DNA from: Vibrio sp. HI00D65
GTDB lineage: Bacteria; Pseudomonadota; Gammaproteobacteria; Enterobacterales; Vibrionaceae
Direction: 5' to 3'
DNA length: 64,000 nucleotides
NCBI RefSeq assembly: GCF_001635455.1
Contig: NZ_LWEH01000123.1
Location: 62,001 to 126,000 of the forward strand
How positions within the stretch are numbered: position 1 is the stretch's first letter; each line of letters starts with the position of its first letter. The notes beneath the pieces were generated by a model. The model made no database searches, was not told the DNA's origin, and worked only from the letters and a program-made list of their open reading frames with translations. Shown one piece after another: positions 25,601-39,808 of the stretch. The position numbers and the translations under genes are program-made.

Positions 25601-27243
25601 CTGGTGAAGGTGGTCAACTACCTGGTGATAAGGTTGATGACTGGATCGGCGCAACGCGTCACTCGACTCCAGGTGTAGGTCTAATCTCACCACCGCCACA
25701 CCACGATATCTACTCAATCGAAGATTTGGCTCAGCTAATCTACGATCTGAAAAATGCGAACCGTAACGGTCGTGTCAACGTGAAGCTAGTATCGGAGGCT
25801 GGCGTAGGTACGATTGCATCGGGTGTAGCAAAAGCGAAAGCTGATGTAGTACTTATCGCAGGTTTTGATGGCGGTACGGGTGCATCTCCGATGTCTTCTA
25901 TCCGTCACACAGGTCTTCCTTGGGAACTAGGTCTAGCGGAAACGCACCAAACACTACTGAAAAACGGCCTGCGTAACCGTATCGTTGTTCAGTCTGATGG
26001 TCAGATGAAAACACCACGTGACCTTGCAGTAGCAACACTACTTGGTGCTGAAGAATGGGGCGTAGCAACAGCGGCATTAGTTGTTGAAGGTTGTATCATG
26101 ATGCGTAAGTGTCATAAGAACACCTGTCCTGTTGGTATCGCAACACAAAACAAAACTCTGCGTGAGCGTTTCGACGGCCGCGTAGAAGACGTAGTGACTT
26201 TCTTCCAATACATGGCTGAAGGTCTACGTGAAGTAATGGCTGAACTTGGCTTCCGCTCTATCGATGAGATGGTGGGCCAATCGCACAAACTTAAAGTTCG
26301 TGACGACATCGGCCACTGGAAGTACAAGAACCTAGATCTAACACCTGTACTGCACATTGAGCAGGCTCGTGAAGAAGATGGTATCTACAACCAGACACAA
26401 CAAAACCACAACCTAGAAGATGTTCTAGACCGCAAGTTGATCCAAGCTGCGATTCCTGCACTTGAAAAAGGTGAAACTGTAAATGCAACCTTCCCAATCA
26501 TCAACACGGACCGCTCTGCGGGTACCATGCTGTCGAACGAAATCTCGAAGGTTTACAAGGACCAAGGTTTACCGCAACCAATGAACGTTAAGTTCCACGG
26601 TAGTGCTGGCCAATCTTTCGGTGCGTTCCTTGCGAAAGGCGTTAAGTTCGAAGTAGAAGGCGACGCGAACGATTACTGGGGTAAAGGTCTGTCTGGAGGT
26701 ACTTTGGTACTGTACCCAGATGCGAAATCTTCTATCGTTGCTGAAGATAACATCGTGGTTGGTAACGTATGTTTCTACGGTGCGACCTCAGGTGAATCTT
26801 TCATTCGCGGTATGGCTGGTGAACGTTTCTGTGTTCGTAACTCAGGTGCGAAGGTTGTTGTTGAGGGCGTTGGTGACCACGGTTGTGAATACATGACTGG
26901 CGGTGTAGCCGTTATCCTTGGCTCAACAGGTCGTAACTTTGCTGCGGGTATGAGTGGCGGTGTCGCTTATGTTTGGGATAAAGGCGGTGACTTTGAAACC
27001 AAGCTTAACCCTGAACTTGTAGACCTAGATCCAATTGAACAAGAAGATAAAGATCTTCTACTAGATATGCTAACCAAGCACGTTGAATTCACAGGGAGTG
27101 AAGTTGCTCAGTCTTTCCTAGACAACTTTGAAGCAAGTGTTGCATCACTAATTAAAGTAATGCCACGCGACTACAAAGCAGTTCTTGAGAAGCGTAAAGC
27201 TGAAGCACAACAGGCACAAACGGAAGAAGTGGAGGCAGTATAA
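22696..27243 (+). CDS. gltB: Glutamate synthase (NADPH) large subunit, Bacillus-like type
   Basis: GOGAT large subunit of 1515 residues that makes glutamate from glutamine and 2-oxoglutarate. The N-terminal amidotransferase nucleophile is Cys21 in EHDACGIGF, exposed by removing a 20-residue propeptide. The FMN-binding synthase domain has SGEGGEDPARF, KPGEGGQLPG, SPPPHHDIYSIEDLAQ and FDGGTGASPMSS. The [3Fe-4S] cysteines lie in CIMMRKCHKNTCPVG. The C-terminal GXGXG beta-helix is present. The N-terminus (EHDACGIGFVAHLKNRKSHDVV) is closer to Bacillus GltA than to E. coli GltB. It forms an operon with gltD1 (1-bp overlap). GGAAGGA precedes the ATG. Confidence 0.96.
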   Translation: MVDQEQNSQGLYTPELEHDACGIGFVAHLKNRKSHDVVTQALDMLARMEHRGGQGCDPCSGDGAGILLQKPHEFLLEEAVKLGIKLPSFEKYGVGVVLFPKDEHKRAQCRDILERNAHRLELEVIGYRELPTDNSMIGADPLSTEPQFEHVFISGGPGITPEELERKLYVLRNYTVRVCLESVSNIGDDFYINSMSYKTLVYKGQLTTEQVPLYFLDLQNPTMVTALALVHSRFSTNTFPRWRLAQPFRYIAHNGEINTVRGNLNWMKAREAILESDLFTQAEIDMLLPICQEGSSDSSNFDMALELLVLSGRTLPHALMMMIPEAWQENKNMDPTRRAFYQYHANVMEPWDGPASVCFTDGVQVGATLDRNGLRPSRYTVTKDNFLVMASESGVVEIAPENVEYRGRLQPGRIFVADLEQGRIISDEEVKGGIAKSQPYEKWVEENLLSLKKLPDASNEFSQPSPEKLLHKQQSFGVSSEEVNEIILPLAKTGYEPLSAMGADWPLAILSHQSQHLSNYFKQLFAQVTNPPIDPIRERLVMSLNTYLGKDQNLLSETPEHCQKVELESPVLSNSELEKLRAIDNEHLQAKTLDIVFQANGDQGKLERALKRICQYAEDAVIDGYSIILLTDRAVNSNHAAIPAMLAVGAVHHHLIRKGLRAKCDIVVETGDARETHHFATLLGYGANAVNPYLVIETIVELQRTKKLDPNVHPREFFDNYRKGVNGGLLKIFSKMGISTLQSYHGAQIFEALGISKSVVEKYFTGTVSRIQGLTIDDIAREVLVRHRVGYPAREIPAQILDVGGVYQWKQRGEKHLFNPETISLLQESTRNKDYAQFKKYAKVVDDQGDNAATLRSQLDFIKNPAGSIPLAEVEPIENILKRFATGAMSFGSISHEAHSTLAVAMNRIGAKSNSGEGGEDPARFERKENGDWERSAIKQVASGRFGVTSYYLSNADELQIKMAQGAKPGEGGQLPGDKVDDWIGATRHSTPGVGLISPPPHHDIYSIEDLAQLIYDLKNANRNGRVNVKLVSEAGVGTIASGVAKAKADVVLIAGFDGGTGASPMSSIRHTGLPWELGLAETHQTLLKNGLRNRIVVQSDGQMKTPRDLAVATLLGAEEWGVATAALVVEGCIMMRKCHKNTCPVGIATQNKTLRERFDGRVEDVVTFFQYMAEGLREVMAELGFRSIDEMVGQSHKLKVRDDIGHWKYKNLDLTPVLHIEQAREEDGIYNQTQQNHNLEDVLDRKLIQAAIPALEKGETVNATFPIINTDRSAGTMLSNEISKVYKDQGLPQPMNVKFHGSAGQSFGAFLAKGVKFEVEGDANDYWGKGLSGGTLVLYPDAKSSIVAEDNIVVGNVCFYGATSGESFIRGMAGERFCVRNSGAKVVVEGVGDHGCEYMTGGVAVILGSTGRNFAAGMSGGVAYVWDKGGDFETKLNPELVDLDPIEQEDKDLLLDMLTKHVEFTGSEVAQSFLDNFEASVASLIKVMPRDYKAVLEKRKAEAQQAQTEEVEAV

Positions 27244-28712
27244 TGGGTAAGCCTACTGGATTTTTAGAACACGGTCGCGAGCTTCCAAAGAAGCTCGAAC
27301 CATCGGTTCGTATTGAAGACAACAAAGAGTTCGTACTTAACGAAGAGTTTGGCGACAAGATCAATACTCAAGCATCTCGTTGTATGGACTGTGGCGTACC
27401 TTTCTGTCACAGCGGTTGTCCAATTGGTAACATCATCCCTGAATTTAATGACGCGGTTTACCGTGATAGCTGGGAAGAAGCTTGGAACATCCTAAGCTCG
27501 ACCAATAACTTCCCTGAGTTTACAGGTCGTGTGTGTCCTTCTCCTTGTGAGAGTGCTTGTGTACTAGGTATTAACCAAGACCCAATCACCATCTGTAATA
27601 TCGAGAAAACGATTGTAGAAACTGCGTACCGTGAAGGGTACGCAAAACCAAAAACGCCTCGCTCTCGTACAGGCAAAACCGTAGCGATTGTTGGCTCTGG
27701 CCCTGCAGGTCTAGCCGCAGCTGAACAGCTAAACAGCGCAGGCCACTCGGTGACGGTATTTGAACGTGACGAGAAAGTTGGCGGCCTACTGCGTTTCGGT
27801 ATCCCAGATTTCAAACTGGGCATGGACGTGATTGATCGTAAGATCAACCTAATGGCTGAAGCTGGCGTTGAGTTTAAAGTGAATCAACACATTGGTGTTG
27901 ATGTTAACGCCCAGCAGCTACGCCAAGAGTTTGATGTGGTATTGCTAACGGGTGGTTCTACGGTTCCTCGTGACCTACCAATCCCAGGTCGTGAATTGAA
28001 AGGCGTTCATTTTGCTATGGAATTCCTTGGCCAAAACAACCGCCGTGCAAACGACATGGACCTAAAAGGTGAAGAGATTCACGCTAAAGATAAGCACGTT
28101 GTGGTTATCGGTGGCGGTGATACTGGCTCTGACTGTGTGGGCACATCAAACCGTCACAAAGCAGCGAGCATTACTCAGGTTGAGATCATGCCGATCCCAC
28201 CAGAGAAGCGTCCAGCAAACATGCCTTGGCCTCAATACCCAATGATCATGAAGACTACGACTTCTCACGAAGAAGGCTGTGAACGTCACTGGAACATCTT
28301 GACTAAAGAGTTCATCGGTAACGATCAAGGCGAAGTGACCGGTCTACGTATCGCCGATATCGTGTGGAAAGACGCAGCGCCAGGTGAGCGACCTACTTTT
28401 GACGAAGTAGCAAACTCAGAGCGTGTGATTCCATGTAACCAAGCATTCCTAGCGATGGGTTTCCTACACCCAGAGCCAACCGGTGTACTTGCTCAACTTG
28501 ATATCAAACTGGACGAGCGCGGTAATGTTGCTTCTGAAGGTTACGCAACCAACCAGAAAGGCGTTTTTGCCGCTGGTGATATGCGTACAGGTCAGTCTCT
28601 AGTCGTTCGCTGCATTAACGAAGGTCGTGAATGTGCAATTGCGATTGATGACTTTTTGATGGGTAACTCAAACCTAGAAGCAAAAGCCGATTCACTCATG
28701 CTTTCCGCATAA
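27243..28712 (+). CDS. gltD: Glutamate synthase (NADPH) small subunit, first copy
   Basis: FAD and NADPH-binding subunit (489 residues) that feeds electrons to GltB. N-terminal cysteine clusters for [4Fe-4S] centres: CMDCGVPFCHSGCPIGN and GRVCPSPCESAC. FAD site [17 protein letters not shown] near residue 150, NADPH site VVVIGGGDTGSDCVGTS near residue 285, and C-terminal GVFAAGDMRTGQSLVV. The KTTTSHEEGCERHWN segment and the overall wording differ clearly from the second GltD copy and match Bacillus-type small subunits. The start overlaps the gltB1 stop (TAATG). Confidence 0.96.
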   Translation: MGKPTGFLEHGRELPKKLEPSVRIEDNKEFVLNEEFGDKINTQASRCMDCGVPFCHSGCPIGNIIPEFNDAVYRDSWEEAWNILSSTNNFPEFTGRVCPSPCESACVLGINQDPITICNIEKTIVETAYREGYAKPKTPRSRTGKTVAIVGSGPAGLAAAEQLNSAGHSVTVFERDEKVGGLLRFGIPDFKLGMDVIDRKINLMAEAGVEFKVNQHIGVDVNAQQLRQEFDVVLLTGGSTVPRDLPIPGRELKGVHFAMEFLGQNNRRANDMDLKGEEIHAKDKHVVVIGGGDTGSDCVGTSNRHKAASITQVEIMPIPPEKRPANMPWPQYPMIMKTTTSHEEGCERHWNILTKEFIGNDQGEVTGLRIADIVWKDAAPGERPTFDEVANSERVIPCNQAFLAMGFLHPEPTGVLAQLDIKLDERGNVASEGYATNQKGVFAAGDMRTGQSLVVRCINEGRECAIAIDDFLMGNSNLEAKADSLMLSA

Positions 28713-28721
28713 TATTTCTCG

Positions 28722-28744
28722 GGCTAACGTCAATGACGTTAGCC
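28722..28744 (+). repeat. Perfect hairpin just after gltD1
   Basis: GGCTAACGTCA-A-TGACGTTAGCC, an 11-bp perfect inverted repeat starting 10 nt after the stop. It lacks a T-run and may protect the mRNA 3' end or assist the terminator that follows. Confidence 0.6.
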
Positions 28745-28781
28745 TAGAGGAAAAGCAACACCCTTCCTAACTTTTATATTT

Positions 28782-28808
28782 GGCTAGCACTCGATGCTAG
28801 CCTTTTTC
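28782..28808 (+). terminator. Rho-independent terminator of gltB1D1
   Basis: Stem GGCTAGCA-CTCGA-TGCTAGCC followed by TTTTT, 70 nt after the gltD1 stop. Confidence 0.88.
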
Positions 28809-29136
28809 TATCTAGCACTCTGTCACTACAGATACGCCCTTACTATAAATGTTAAATATCATTAAAATTTCCTATTTATATCTAATTGATATCAATCGAG
28901 TATTTTAGGTTATTACGTGGTTAATCGCGTTTATACATGATAATTAATCATGAACTTGACCTTAAACACAATTAGCTATACGTTGTAAAACTGGTGAAAA
29001 TAAAGCCACTGGGTTTTGTTAACACAAAGGATAACGTTGAACTAGCTAAAAAACGGTAAGTTTATAAAAAATAACAAGTACATGAATAGTTAGTCATTTA
29101 CTGTCTGGATGACAGAGAAGCAAAGGGAGAATTGCA
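28809..29136. other. Promoter region of gltB2D2
   Basis: 328 bp of AT-rich sequence between the gltB1D1 terminator and gltB2. It implies independent transcription of the second operon. No convincing operator or small gene was found. Confidence 0.55.
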
Positions 29137-35029
<5,893 letters not shown>

Positions 35030-35062
35030 GTGGGTTTCCTTTATTACTCAAGCCGTTACTAT

Positions 35063-35092
35063 AAAAAAGGATCCGCACGTGGATCCTTTTTT
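35063..35092 (+). terminator. Rho-independent terminator of gltB2D2
   Basis: Perfect stem AAAAAAGGATCC / GGATCCTTTTTT with a 6-nt loop, 33 nt after the stop. Confidence 0.92.
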
Positions 35093-35192
35093 AAGTTCGA
35101 CACGTTTATTAACGGCATAACAAAAAATACGTAAACAATTGCAAATTAACGAATACCGAGAACTACCATTAAAACTCTCCATAGGAAACACT

Positions 35193-35621
35193 ATGAAAAA
35201 AGCCGCTCTCCTCTCGCTATCACTTTTAACATTAACCGCTTGCAGCCAAGGAATCACGGACATGAAAGACAGAACCTCATCACCTTGTGGTGACAAACCG
35301 AATTGCGTATCAACACAAGATGACCGTGAACAACATGCTTTGGCTGCTTACGAGCTATCCGATTCAGCAAACCTTGATGCCATTGAGCAAGTCGCTCTAA
35401 CTTTGCCGGGCGCGAAAACGGCCAACAAAACCGATGATTACCTACGTGTTGAATGTACATCACGCATCATGCGCTTTGTCGATGACCTTGAGCTCAAAGT
35501 CGATCGAGATAAGCTCATCGTTCGCTCCGAGTCTCGTACGGGCTACTCTGATTTTGGTGTGAACCGTAAACGAGCAGAACAACTCCGTGCTAGCTTGCAA
35601 AGCGAAGGTCTAATCAAATAG
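35193..35621 (+). CDS. DUF1499 family lipoprotein
   Basis: A 142-residue protein with a lipoprotein signal (KKAALLSLSLLTLTAC, lipobox LTAC, Cys at 17). The mature part is a DUF1499 domain: SPCGDKPNCVSTQDDRE at its start, DDYLRVECTSRIMRFVDDLEL in the middle and RSESRTGYSDFGVNRKRAEQLR at its end. Function unknown; family members in other bacteria are thought to sit at the envelope. Mature residue 2 is Ser, compatible with the outer membrane. The ATG at 35193 follows AGGA by about 8 nt; the longer frame to 35139 would spoil the signal peptide. Confidence 0.88.
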   Translation: MKKAALLSLSLLTLTACSQGITDMKDRTSSPCGDKPNCVSTQDDREQHALAAYELSDSANLDAIEQVALTLPGAKTANKTDDYLRVECTSRIMRFVDDLELKVDRDKLIVRSESRTGYSDFGVNRKRAEQLRASLQSEGLIK

Positions 35622-35747
35622 ACAAAGAATACTGGAGTAAATCCACACTATTCGAATGAGAAGTGCTTCTGGGCAGTCGCTCGACGCTTCTTATCCATGC
35701 TACAATTTCACTCTAATGTTTAAATATTTTTAATTAAGAGACTACAC

Positions 35748-36443
35748 ATGAAAATCGGCATCATTGGCGCAATGGAGCAAGAAGTTGCGATCCTAAAAGC
35801 AGCTATTTCAGACATTACTGAAGTTAATAAAGGCGGTTGTACCTTTTTCTCTGGTCAGCTAAATGGTGTTGACGTTGTTTTGCTTCAATCAGGCATTGGT
35901 AAAGTAGCTGCAGCAGTTGGTACTTCTATCCTACTAAGCGAATACCAACCAGATGTCGTTTTAAACACTGGCTCTGCTGGCGGTTTTGATTCAACTCTAA
36001 ACCTTGGTGATGTGGTTATCTCTACTGAAGTACGTCACCACGACGCAGACGTAACAGCTTTCGGTTACGAAATCGGTCAAATGGCAGGTCAACCAGCTGC
36101 GTTCAAAGCTGACGAGAACCTCATGAAAGTAGCTGAGCAAGCGCTAGCTCAAATGGAAGACAAGCACGCGGTTCGTGGCCTTATCTGTACTGGCGACGCG
36201 TTTGTTTGCACTGCAGAACGTCAAGAGTTCATCCGCAAGCACTTCCCATCAGTAGTAGCTGTAGAAATGGAAGCTTCTGCGATTGCTCAAGCTTGTCACC
36301 AGTTCCAAGTACCATTTGTGGTTGTTCGTGCAATCTCTGATGTTGCAGACAAAGAATCACCAATGAGCTTTGAAGAATTCCTGCCACTAGCAGCACAAAG
36401 CTCTTCTGAGATGGTTATCAAAATGGTTGCCCTACTAAAGTAA
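35748..36443 (+). CDS. mtnN: 5'-methylthioadenosine/S-adenosylhomocysteine nucleosidase
   Basis: Cleaves MTA and SAH, products of polyamine, autoinducer and methylation reactions, so it feeds LuxS/AI-2 and methionine salvage. Length is 231 residues (232 in E. coli). Catalytic residues are visible: Glu12 (GAMEQEV), the ribose-binding Glu175 in [10 protein letters not shown] and Asp198 in [16 protein letters not shown] is the phosphate-site loop equivalent. Heads the mtnN-cobD-btuF-yadS gene group; cobD begins 10 nt after its stop. Confidence 0.97.
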   Translation: MKIGIIGAMEQEVAILKAAISDITEVNKGGCTFFSGQLNGVDVVLLQSGIGKVAAAVGTSILLSEYQPDVVLNTGSAGGFDSTLNLGDVVISTEVRHHDADVTAFGYEIGQMAGQPAAFKADENLMKVAEQALAQMEDKHAVRGLICTGDAFVCTAERQEFIRKHFPSVVAVEMEASAIAQACHQFQVPFVVVRAISDVADKESPMSFEEFLPLAAQSSSEMVIKMVALLK

Positions 36444-36453
36444 GCGACCAAGC

Positions 36454-37407
36454 ATGCAAACACTGTTTGATCAGGTATTTGCAAATGGCGTGCTCCTTGT
36501 AATGTGGGGAGCACTGCTTTTTCATTTGATTCTACCTATCCCTCATGCCGCACACCCCACGACCTTATGGCATAAGTTTGCTGAACTACTAGCAACTAAG
36601 GTAAACAACAATCAAAGTTACTCCCAAAGCCTTATCTCCGGCACATTAGCCTGGGGGTTAATGGTACTTCCAACTCTGATTATTCTCTTGGCACTGCAAC
36701 CTCTAGTTTGGCAGACTCAACTCTTCCAACTGGCTCTTCTACTGCTCGCTATTGATTGGCGTAACAATGAAAAGCTGGCTAACCAGCTCATCAAAACACT
36801 TAGCCGAGAAGATAAAGCGACAGCGCGTCAATTACTGGCTCCGATTGTCAATCGCCAAACCGATTCACTATCATCATTAGGGCTTGGGAAGGCTGGGGCT
36901 GAAACTATCATCATGGGCTACGGTCGCAATGTGGTTTGTGTACTGTTTTGGTACACCATCGGAGGGGGAATCGCGGCGTTGATGTATCGCCTGATTGTCG
37001 AATTAGCTCGAGCTTGGTCACCAAGTCGTAAGCAGTTCTCTCCTTTTGGCTCAACGGCAATCAAGATTGTCGCTATCCTCGAATTTATCCCAATGCGTTT
37101 ATTTGCTTTGATGGTCGTATGCGGTGATAAAGCATCTCACACATTTAAGATGATGCTCACTCAAAGTCGCTCTTGGCCTCTACCAGGCCCAGCGTGGTTG
37201 ATTACAGCAGTGGGTAACAAGCTTGAGCTATCACTGGGTGGCCCAGCAATTTACAACGATACCAAAGCTATTCGCGCAAGATTAGGCGGCAGAATCGCAC
37301 CCTCAGCACTGCACTTATCTCAGGTTCAAAAGCTGCTATTTGGACGCATCGCTACCTGGGTATTGTTACAAAGCCTAGCCTTACTCATTATTCACCAAGG
37401 GATTTAA
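36454..37407 (+). CDS. CobD/CbiB family cobalamin biosynthesis membrane protein
   Basis: Polytopic membrane protein of 317 residues related to adenosylcobinamide-phosphate synthase, which joins the aminopropanol arm to the corrin ring. Hydrophobic segments at about 12-30, 65-100, 158-180, 200-220 and 295-312 fit the family. SLSSLGLGKAGAETIIMGYGRNVVCVLFWY and GPAWLITAVGNKLELSLGGPAIYND match the conserved parts of CbiB (E-x-T-hydrophobic-N and the GGPAxY block). It is divergent from classical CbiB. Its place between mtnN and the B12-binding protein gene supports a role in corrinoid salvage. Confidence 0.85.
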   Translation: MQTLFDQVFANGVLLVMWGALLFHLILPIPHAAHPTTLWHKFAELLATKVNNNQSYSQSLISGTLAWGLMVLPTLIILLALQPLVWQTQLFQLALLLLAIDWRNNEKLANQLIKTLSREDKATARQLLAPIVNRQTDSLSSLGLGKAGAETIIMGYGRNVVCVLFWYTIGGGIAALMYRLIVELARAWSPSRKQFSPFGSTAIKIVAILEFIPMRLFALMVVCGDKASHTFKMMLTQSRSWPLPGPAWLITAVGNKLELSLGGPAIYNDTKAIRARLGGRIAPSALHLSQVQKLLFGRIATWVLLQSLALLIIHQGI

Positions 37408-37408
37408 A

Positions 37409-38263
37409 GTGAAACCCTCTCAACTTGTTACATCATGTGCAACTTTCGCGATTAGCTTTAGCTTATGGATACCAAGCACGCTTGCAACCGAAGTAACCAC
37501 AGCAAAACGTGTGGTCAGCCTAGCCCCCCACGCCACAGAACTCGCATACAGTGCGGGTTTAGGCGATAACCTAGTTGCCGTAAGTGAACGAAGTGATTAT
37601 CCACCACAAGCCGATAAGCTAGAAAAAGTGGCAAACTATCAAGGCATCAAGGTTGAGAAAATCATCGCGCTTCAGCCAGATCTTATCCTTGCTTGGCCTG
37701 CGGGTAACCCACCGAGAGAACTGGCGAAACTGGAGCAGTTTGGTTTTAATATTTATTACACGAAAACCAAAAGCCTAGACAGTATCGCGACCAATATTGA
37801 ACAACTCAGCCAATACGCCAGCGATCCGAGTATCGGTGAGAATAATGCTAAGCATTACAAAGAACAGCTCAACGCATTACGGCTAAAGTACAAAGATGCG
37901 GAGCCGGTCAGCTACTTCTACCAGCTGAGTGAAAAGCCTATTATTACCGTGGCGCAAGGACACTGGCCAAGTGAAGTGTTTGAGTTTTGTGGCGGCCGAA
38001 ATATTTTTGAAGACAGCGCTTCCCCCTACCCGCAAGTCGGTATTGAGCAAGTCGTGCTCAATAAACCGCAGGTGATCTTCACTTCTCAGCACGCTATTGA
38101 GAATGGGACCATGTGGCAATCGTGGGAAGAAGAGATCCCAGCCGTCACTAAAAATCAGATATGGTCACTCAACTCAGACTGGATTAATCGCCCAACAACC
38201 CGAACTTTGCAAGCGATCCAACAAGTGTGCGATTACTTCGATAGAGTCAGAGAAAATCACTAA
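37409..38263 (+). CDS. btuF: Vitamin B12 periplasmic binding protein BtuF
   Basis: Class III periplasmic solute-binding protein that hands cobalamin to BtuCD. It has 284 residues with a signal peptide (about 1-26, ending SLWIPSTLATE). Blocks: RVVSLAPHATELAYSAGLGDNLVAVSERSDYP, KVEKIIALQPDLILAW, and C-terminal NSDWINRPTTRTLQAI. It starts with GTG one base after the cobD stop and has AAGGGA upstream, so expression is coupled. btuC and btuD are not in this window. Confidence 0.93.
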   Translation: MKPSQLVTSCATFAISFSLWIPSTLATEVTTAKRVVSLAPHATELAYSAGLGDNLVAVSERSDYPPQADKLEKVANYQGIKVEKIIALQPDLILAWPAGNPPRELAKLEQFGFNIYYTKTKSLDSIATNIEQLSQYASDPSIGENNAKHYKEQLNALRLKYKDAEPVSYFYQLSEKPIITVAQGHWPSEVFEFCGGRNIFEDSASPYPQVGIEQVVLNKPQVIFTSQHAIENGTMWQSWEEEIPAVTKNQIWSLNSDWINRPTTRTLQAIQQVCDYFDRVRENH

Positions 38264-38337
38264 CTTTTTAGTCTGTTTTTTCGTACAATTCGCCAGCGAC
38301 CTTTCCCTACAATTTTAACAATAAGAGCACCAGTATC

Positions 38338-38955
38338 ATGGATTCCATGCTGCTTTATATTATCGATTTATTTGGCACTGCCATCTTTGCTATCTCTGGC
38401 GTATTTGTCGCTGGCCGCCTAAAAATGGACCCTTTTGGTGTCGCCGTTCTCGGCAGTGTAACCGCTATTGGCGGTGGTACAATTCGAGACATGGCACTTG
38501 GCGCGACTCCCGTATTTTGGATAACCGATACCACCTATCTTTGGGTCATTATCGGAACGTGCTTACTGACCATGATTATCGTGAGACGTCCCAAACGTTT
38601 GGCATGGTGGGTCCTACCCGTCTGTGATGCTATAGGTTTAGCTGTGTTCGTTGGTATTGGTGTTGAAAAGGCATTGGCGTACCAAGATTCAGCATTGGTT
38701 GCCATTATCATGGGCGTAATCACAGGCTGCGGCGGCGGTATTATTCGTGACGTACTTGCCCGTGAAGTACCGATGATCCTGCGAAGCGAGGTCTACGCGA
38801 CCGCTTGTATCATCGGCGGTGCATTCCACACTATGGCTATTCGCATGGGCCACGATTCAGAGACGGCCTTCCTAGCTGGCGTATTCTCTACCTTGTTGAT
38901 TCGACTTGGCGCCATTCGTTGGCACTTATCTTTACCAACGTTCGCGATTAAATAA
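38338..38955 (+). CDS. yadS: YadS/UPF0126 family inner-membrane protein (TRIC-like channel fold)
   Basis: Integral membrane protein of 205 residues with seven hydrophobic segments in two homologous halves. Each half carries the family motif: GGGTIRDMALG near residue 43 and GGGIIRDVLAREVP near residue 130. This is the PF03458 pattern, distantly related to trimeric cation channels. Substrate is unknown; some relatives are linked to glycine uptake. It is the last gene of the mtnN-cobD-btuF group, as yadS is after btuF in E. coli, and is followed by a terminator. Confidence 0.88.
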   Translation: MDSMLLYIIDLFGTAIFAISGVFVAGRLKMDPFGVAVLGSVTAIGGGTIRDMALGATPVFWITDTTYLWVIIGTCLLTMIIVRRPKRLAWWVLPVCDAIGLAVFVGIGVEKALAYQDSALVAIIMGVITGCGGGIIRDVLAREVPMILRSEVYATACIIGGAFHTMAIRMGHDSETAFLAGVFSTLLIRLGAIRWHLSLPTFAIK

Positions 38956-38970
38956 GCTATCGCTAAAAAG

Positions 38971-38999
38971 AAAAGGGCTCCGCATAGGGGCCTTTTTTA
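38971..38999 (+). terminator. Terminator after yadS
   Basis: Imperfect stem AAAAGGGCTCC / GGGGCCTTTT with a T-run, 15 nt after the stop. Confidence 0.75.
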
Positions 39000-39108
39000 A
39001 TCTTGTCACCTCGGCGATCTGCTCTTCTTCTCCCCTTCAAATCACTTCCAAATATCCACCTCTAACTTAATAATATTTTTTATTTACTTAATCAATTAAC
39101 AGGCTATA

Positions 39109-39148
39109 TTAGTAAACAAATAACTTTATAAAGATATTCATTTACTAA
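39109..39148 (+). promoter_or_regulatory. Inverted repeat upstream of the flavodoxin-like gene
   Basis: TTAGTAAA (39109-39116) and TTTACTAA (39141-39148) are perfect inverted copies 24 nt apart, ending 17 nt before the start codon. Possible operator half-sites; the regulator is unknown. Confidence 0.4.
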
Positions 39149-39164
39149 CAATGAGGGTTCTAGG

Positions 39165-39746
39165 ATGACCAGTAATAAAATTGGAATTGTTTTCTTCTCT
39201 AAATGCGGCGCAACTAAGCAGGTCGCAGAACTGCTCGCTGAGGGTGTAAACACACAGCTAACTGACTCAGCCCTACTCATCGAAGTACTGCCTTCGGAGA
39301 TCATTGAAGGTCGATATGACAATGACGAAAAGCTCAAACTCTTAGACACTTGCGATGCGATCGTTTTTGGCGCTCCAACCTACATGGGATCACCTGCCGC
39401 TCAGTTTAAAAGTTTTATGGATGCGAGCAGTGAAAACTACTGCAAGAAGCTATGGCGAAACAAGCTCGCTGCTGGCTTCACTACTGGAGGCAGTCTAAAC
39501 GGAGAGCAACAACAAACCCTGCTTAGCTTTTTCACCTTAGCTTGTCAGCACGGTATGATTTGGGTTGGCTTAGACGCCTCAAAACACACAGATAATTTAG
39601 GGTTGAACCGCACTGGTTCAAACATTGGTTTAGTGTCTAGCATCGATGATGGTGAAGATAGCGTAAACCGCAATGACTTGCTTACGGCTCAATACTACGG
39701 TTCAAGAATCGCCACCTTGGTTCAAGAACTCATAAACAAAAGCTAG
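39165..39746 (+). CDS. Flavodoxin/WrbA-like NAD(P)H-dependent oxidoreductase
   Basis: FMN-binding flavodoxin-fold protein of 193 residues. The N-terminal IGIVFFSKCGATKQVAELLAEG is the phosphate-binding loop (S-x-C-G-A-T instead of the usual T-x-S/T-G-T/N). AIVFGAPTYMGSPAAQFKSFMD and FTTGGSLNGEQQQTLLSFF are the typical WrbA-like flavin segments. Likely a quinone or flavin reductase; substrate unknown. GAGGG precedes the ATG. A LysR regulator follows on the same strand and may control it. Confidence 0.85.
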   Translation: MTSNKIGIVFFSKCGATKQVAELLAEGVNTQLTDSALLIEVLPSEIIEGRYDNDEKLKLLDTCDAIVFGAPTYMGSPAAQFKSFMDASSENYCKKLWRNKLAAGFTTGGSLNGEQQQTLLSFFTLACQHGMIWVGLDASKHTDNLGLNRTGSNIGLVSSIDDGEDSVNRNDLLTAQYYGSRIATLVQELINKS

Positions 39747-39808
39747 AGCAACGCCCTTGATTGAGATAAGTTGGGCGTATCATTCCCAACTTTCATGAAT
39801 ATCATCAA

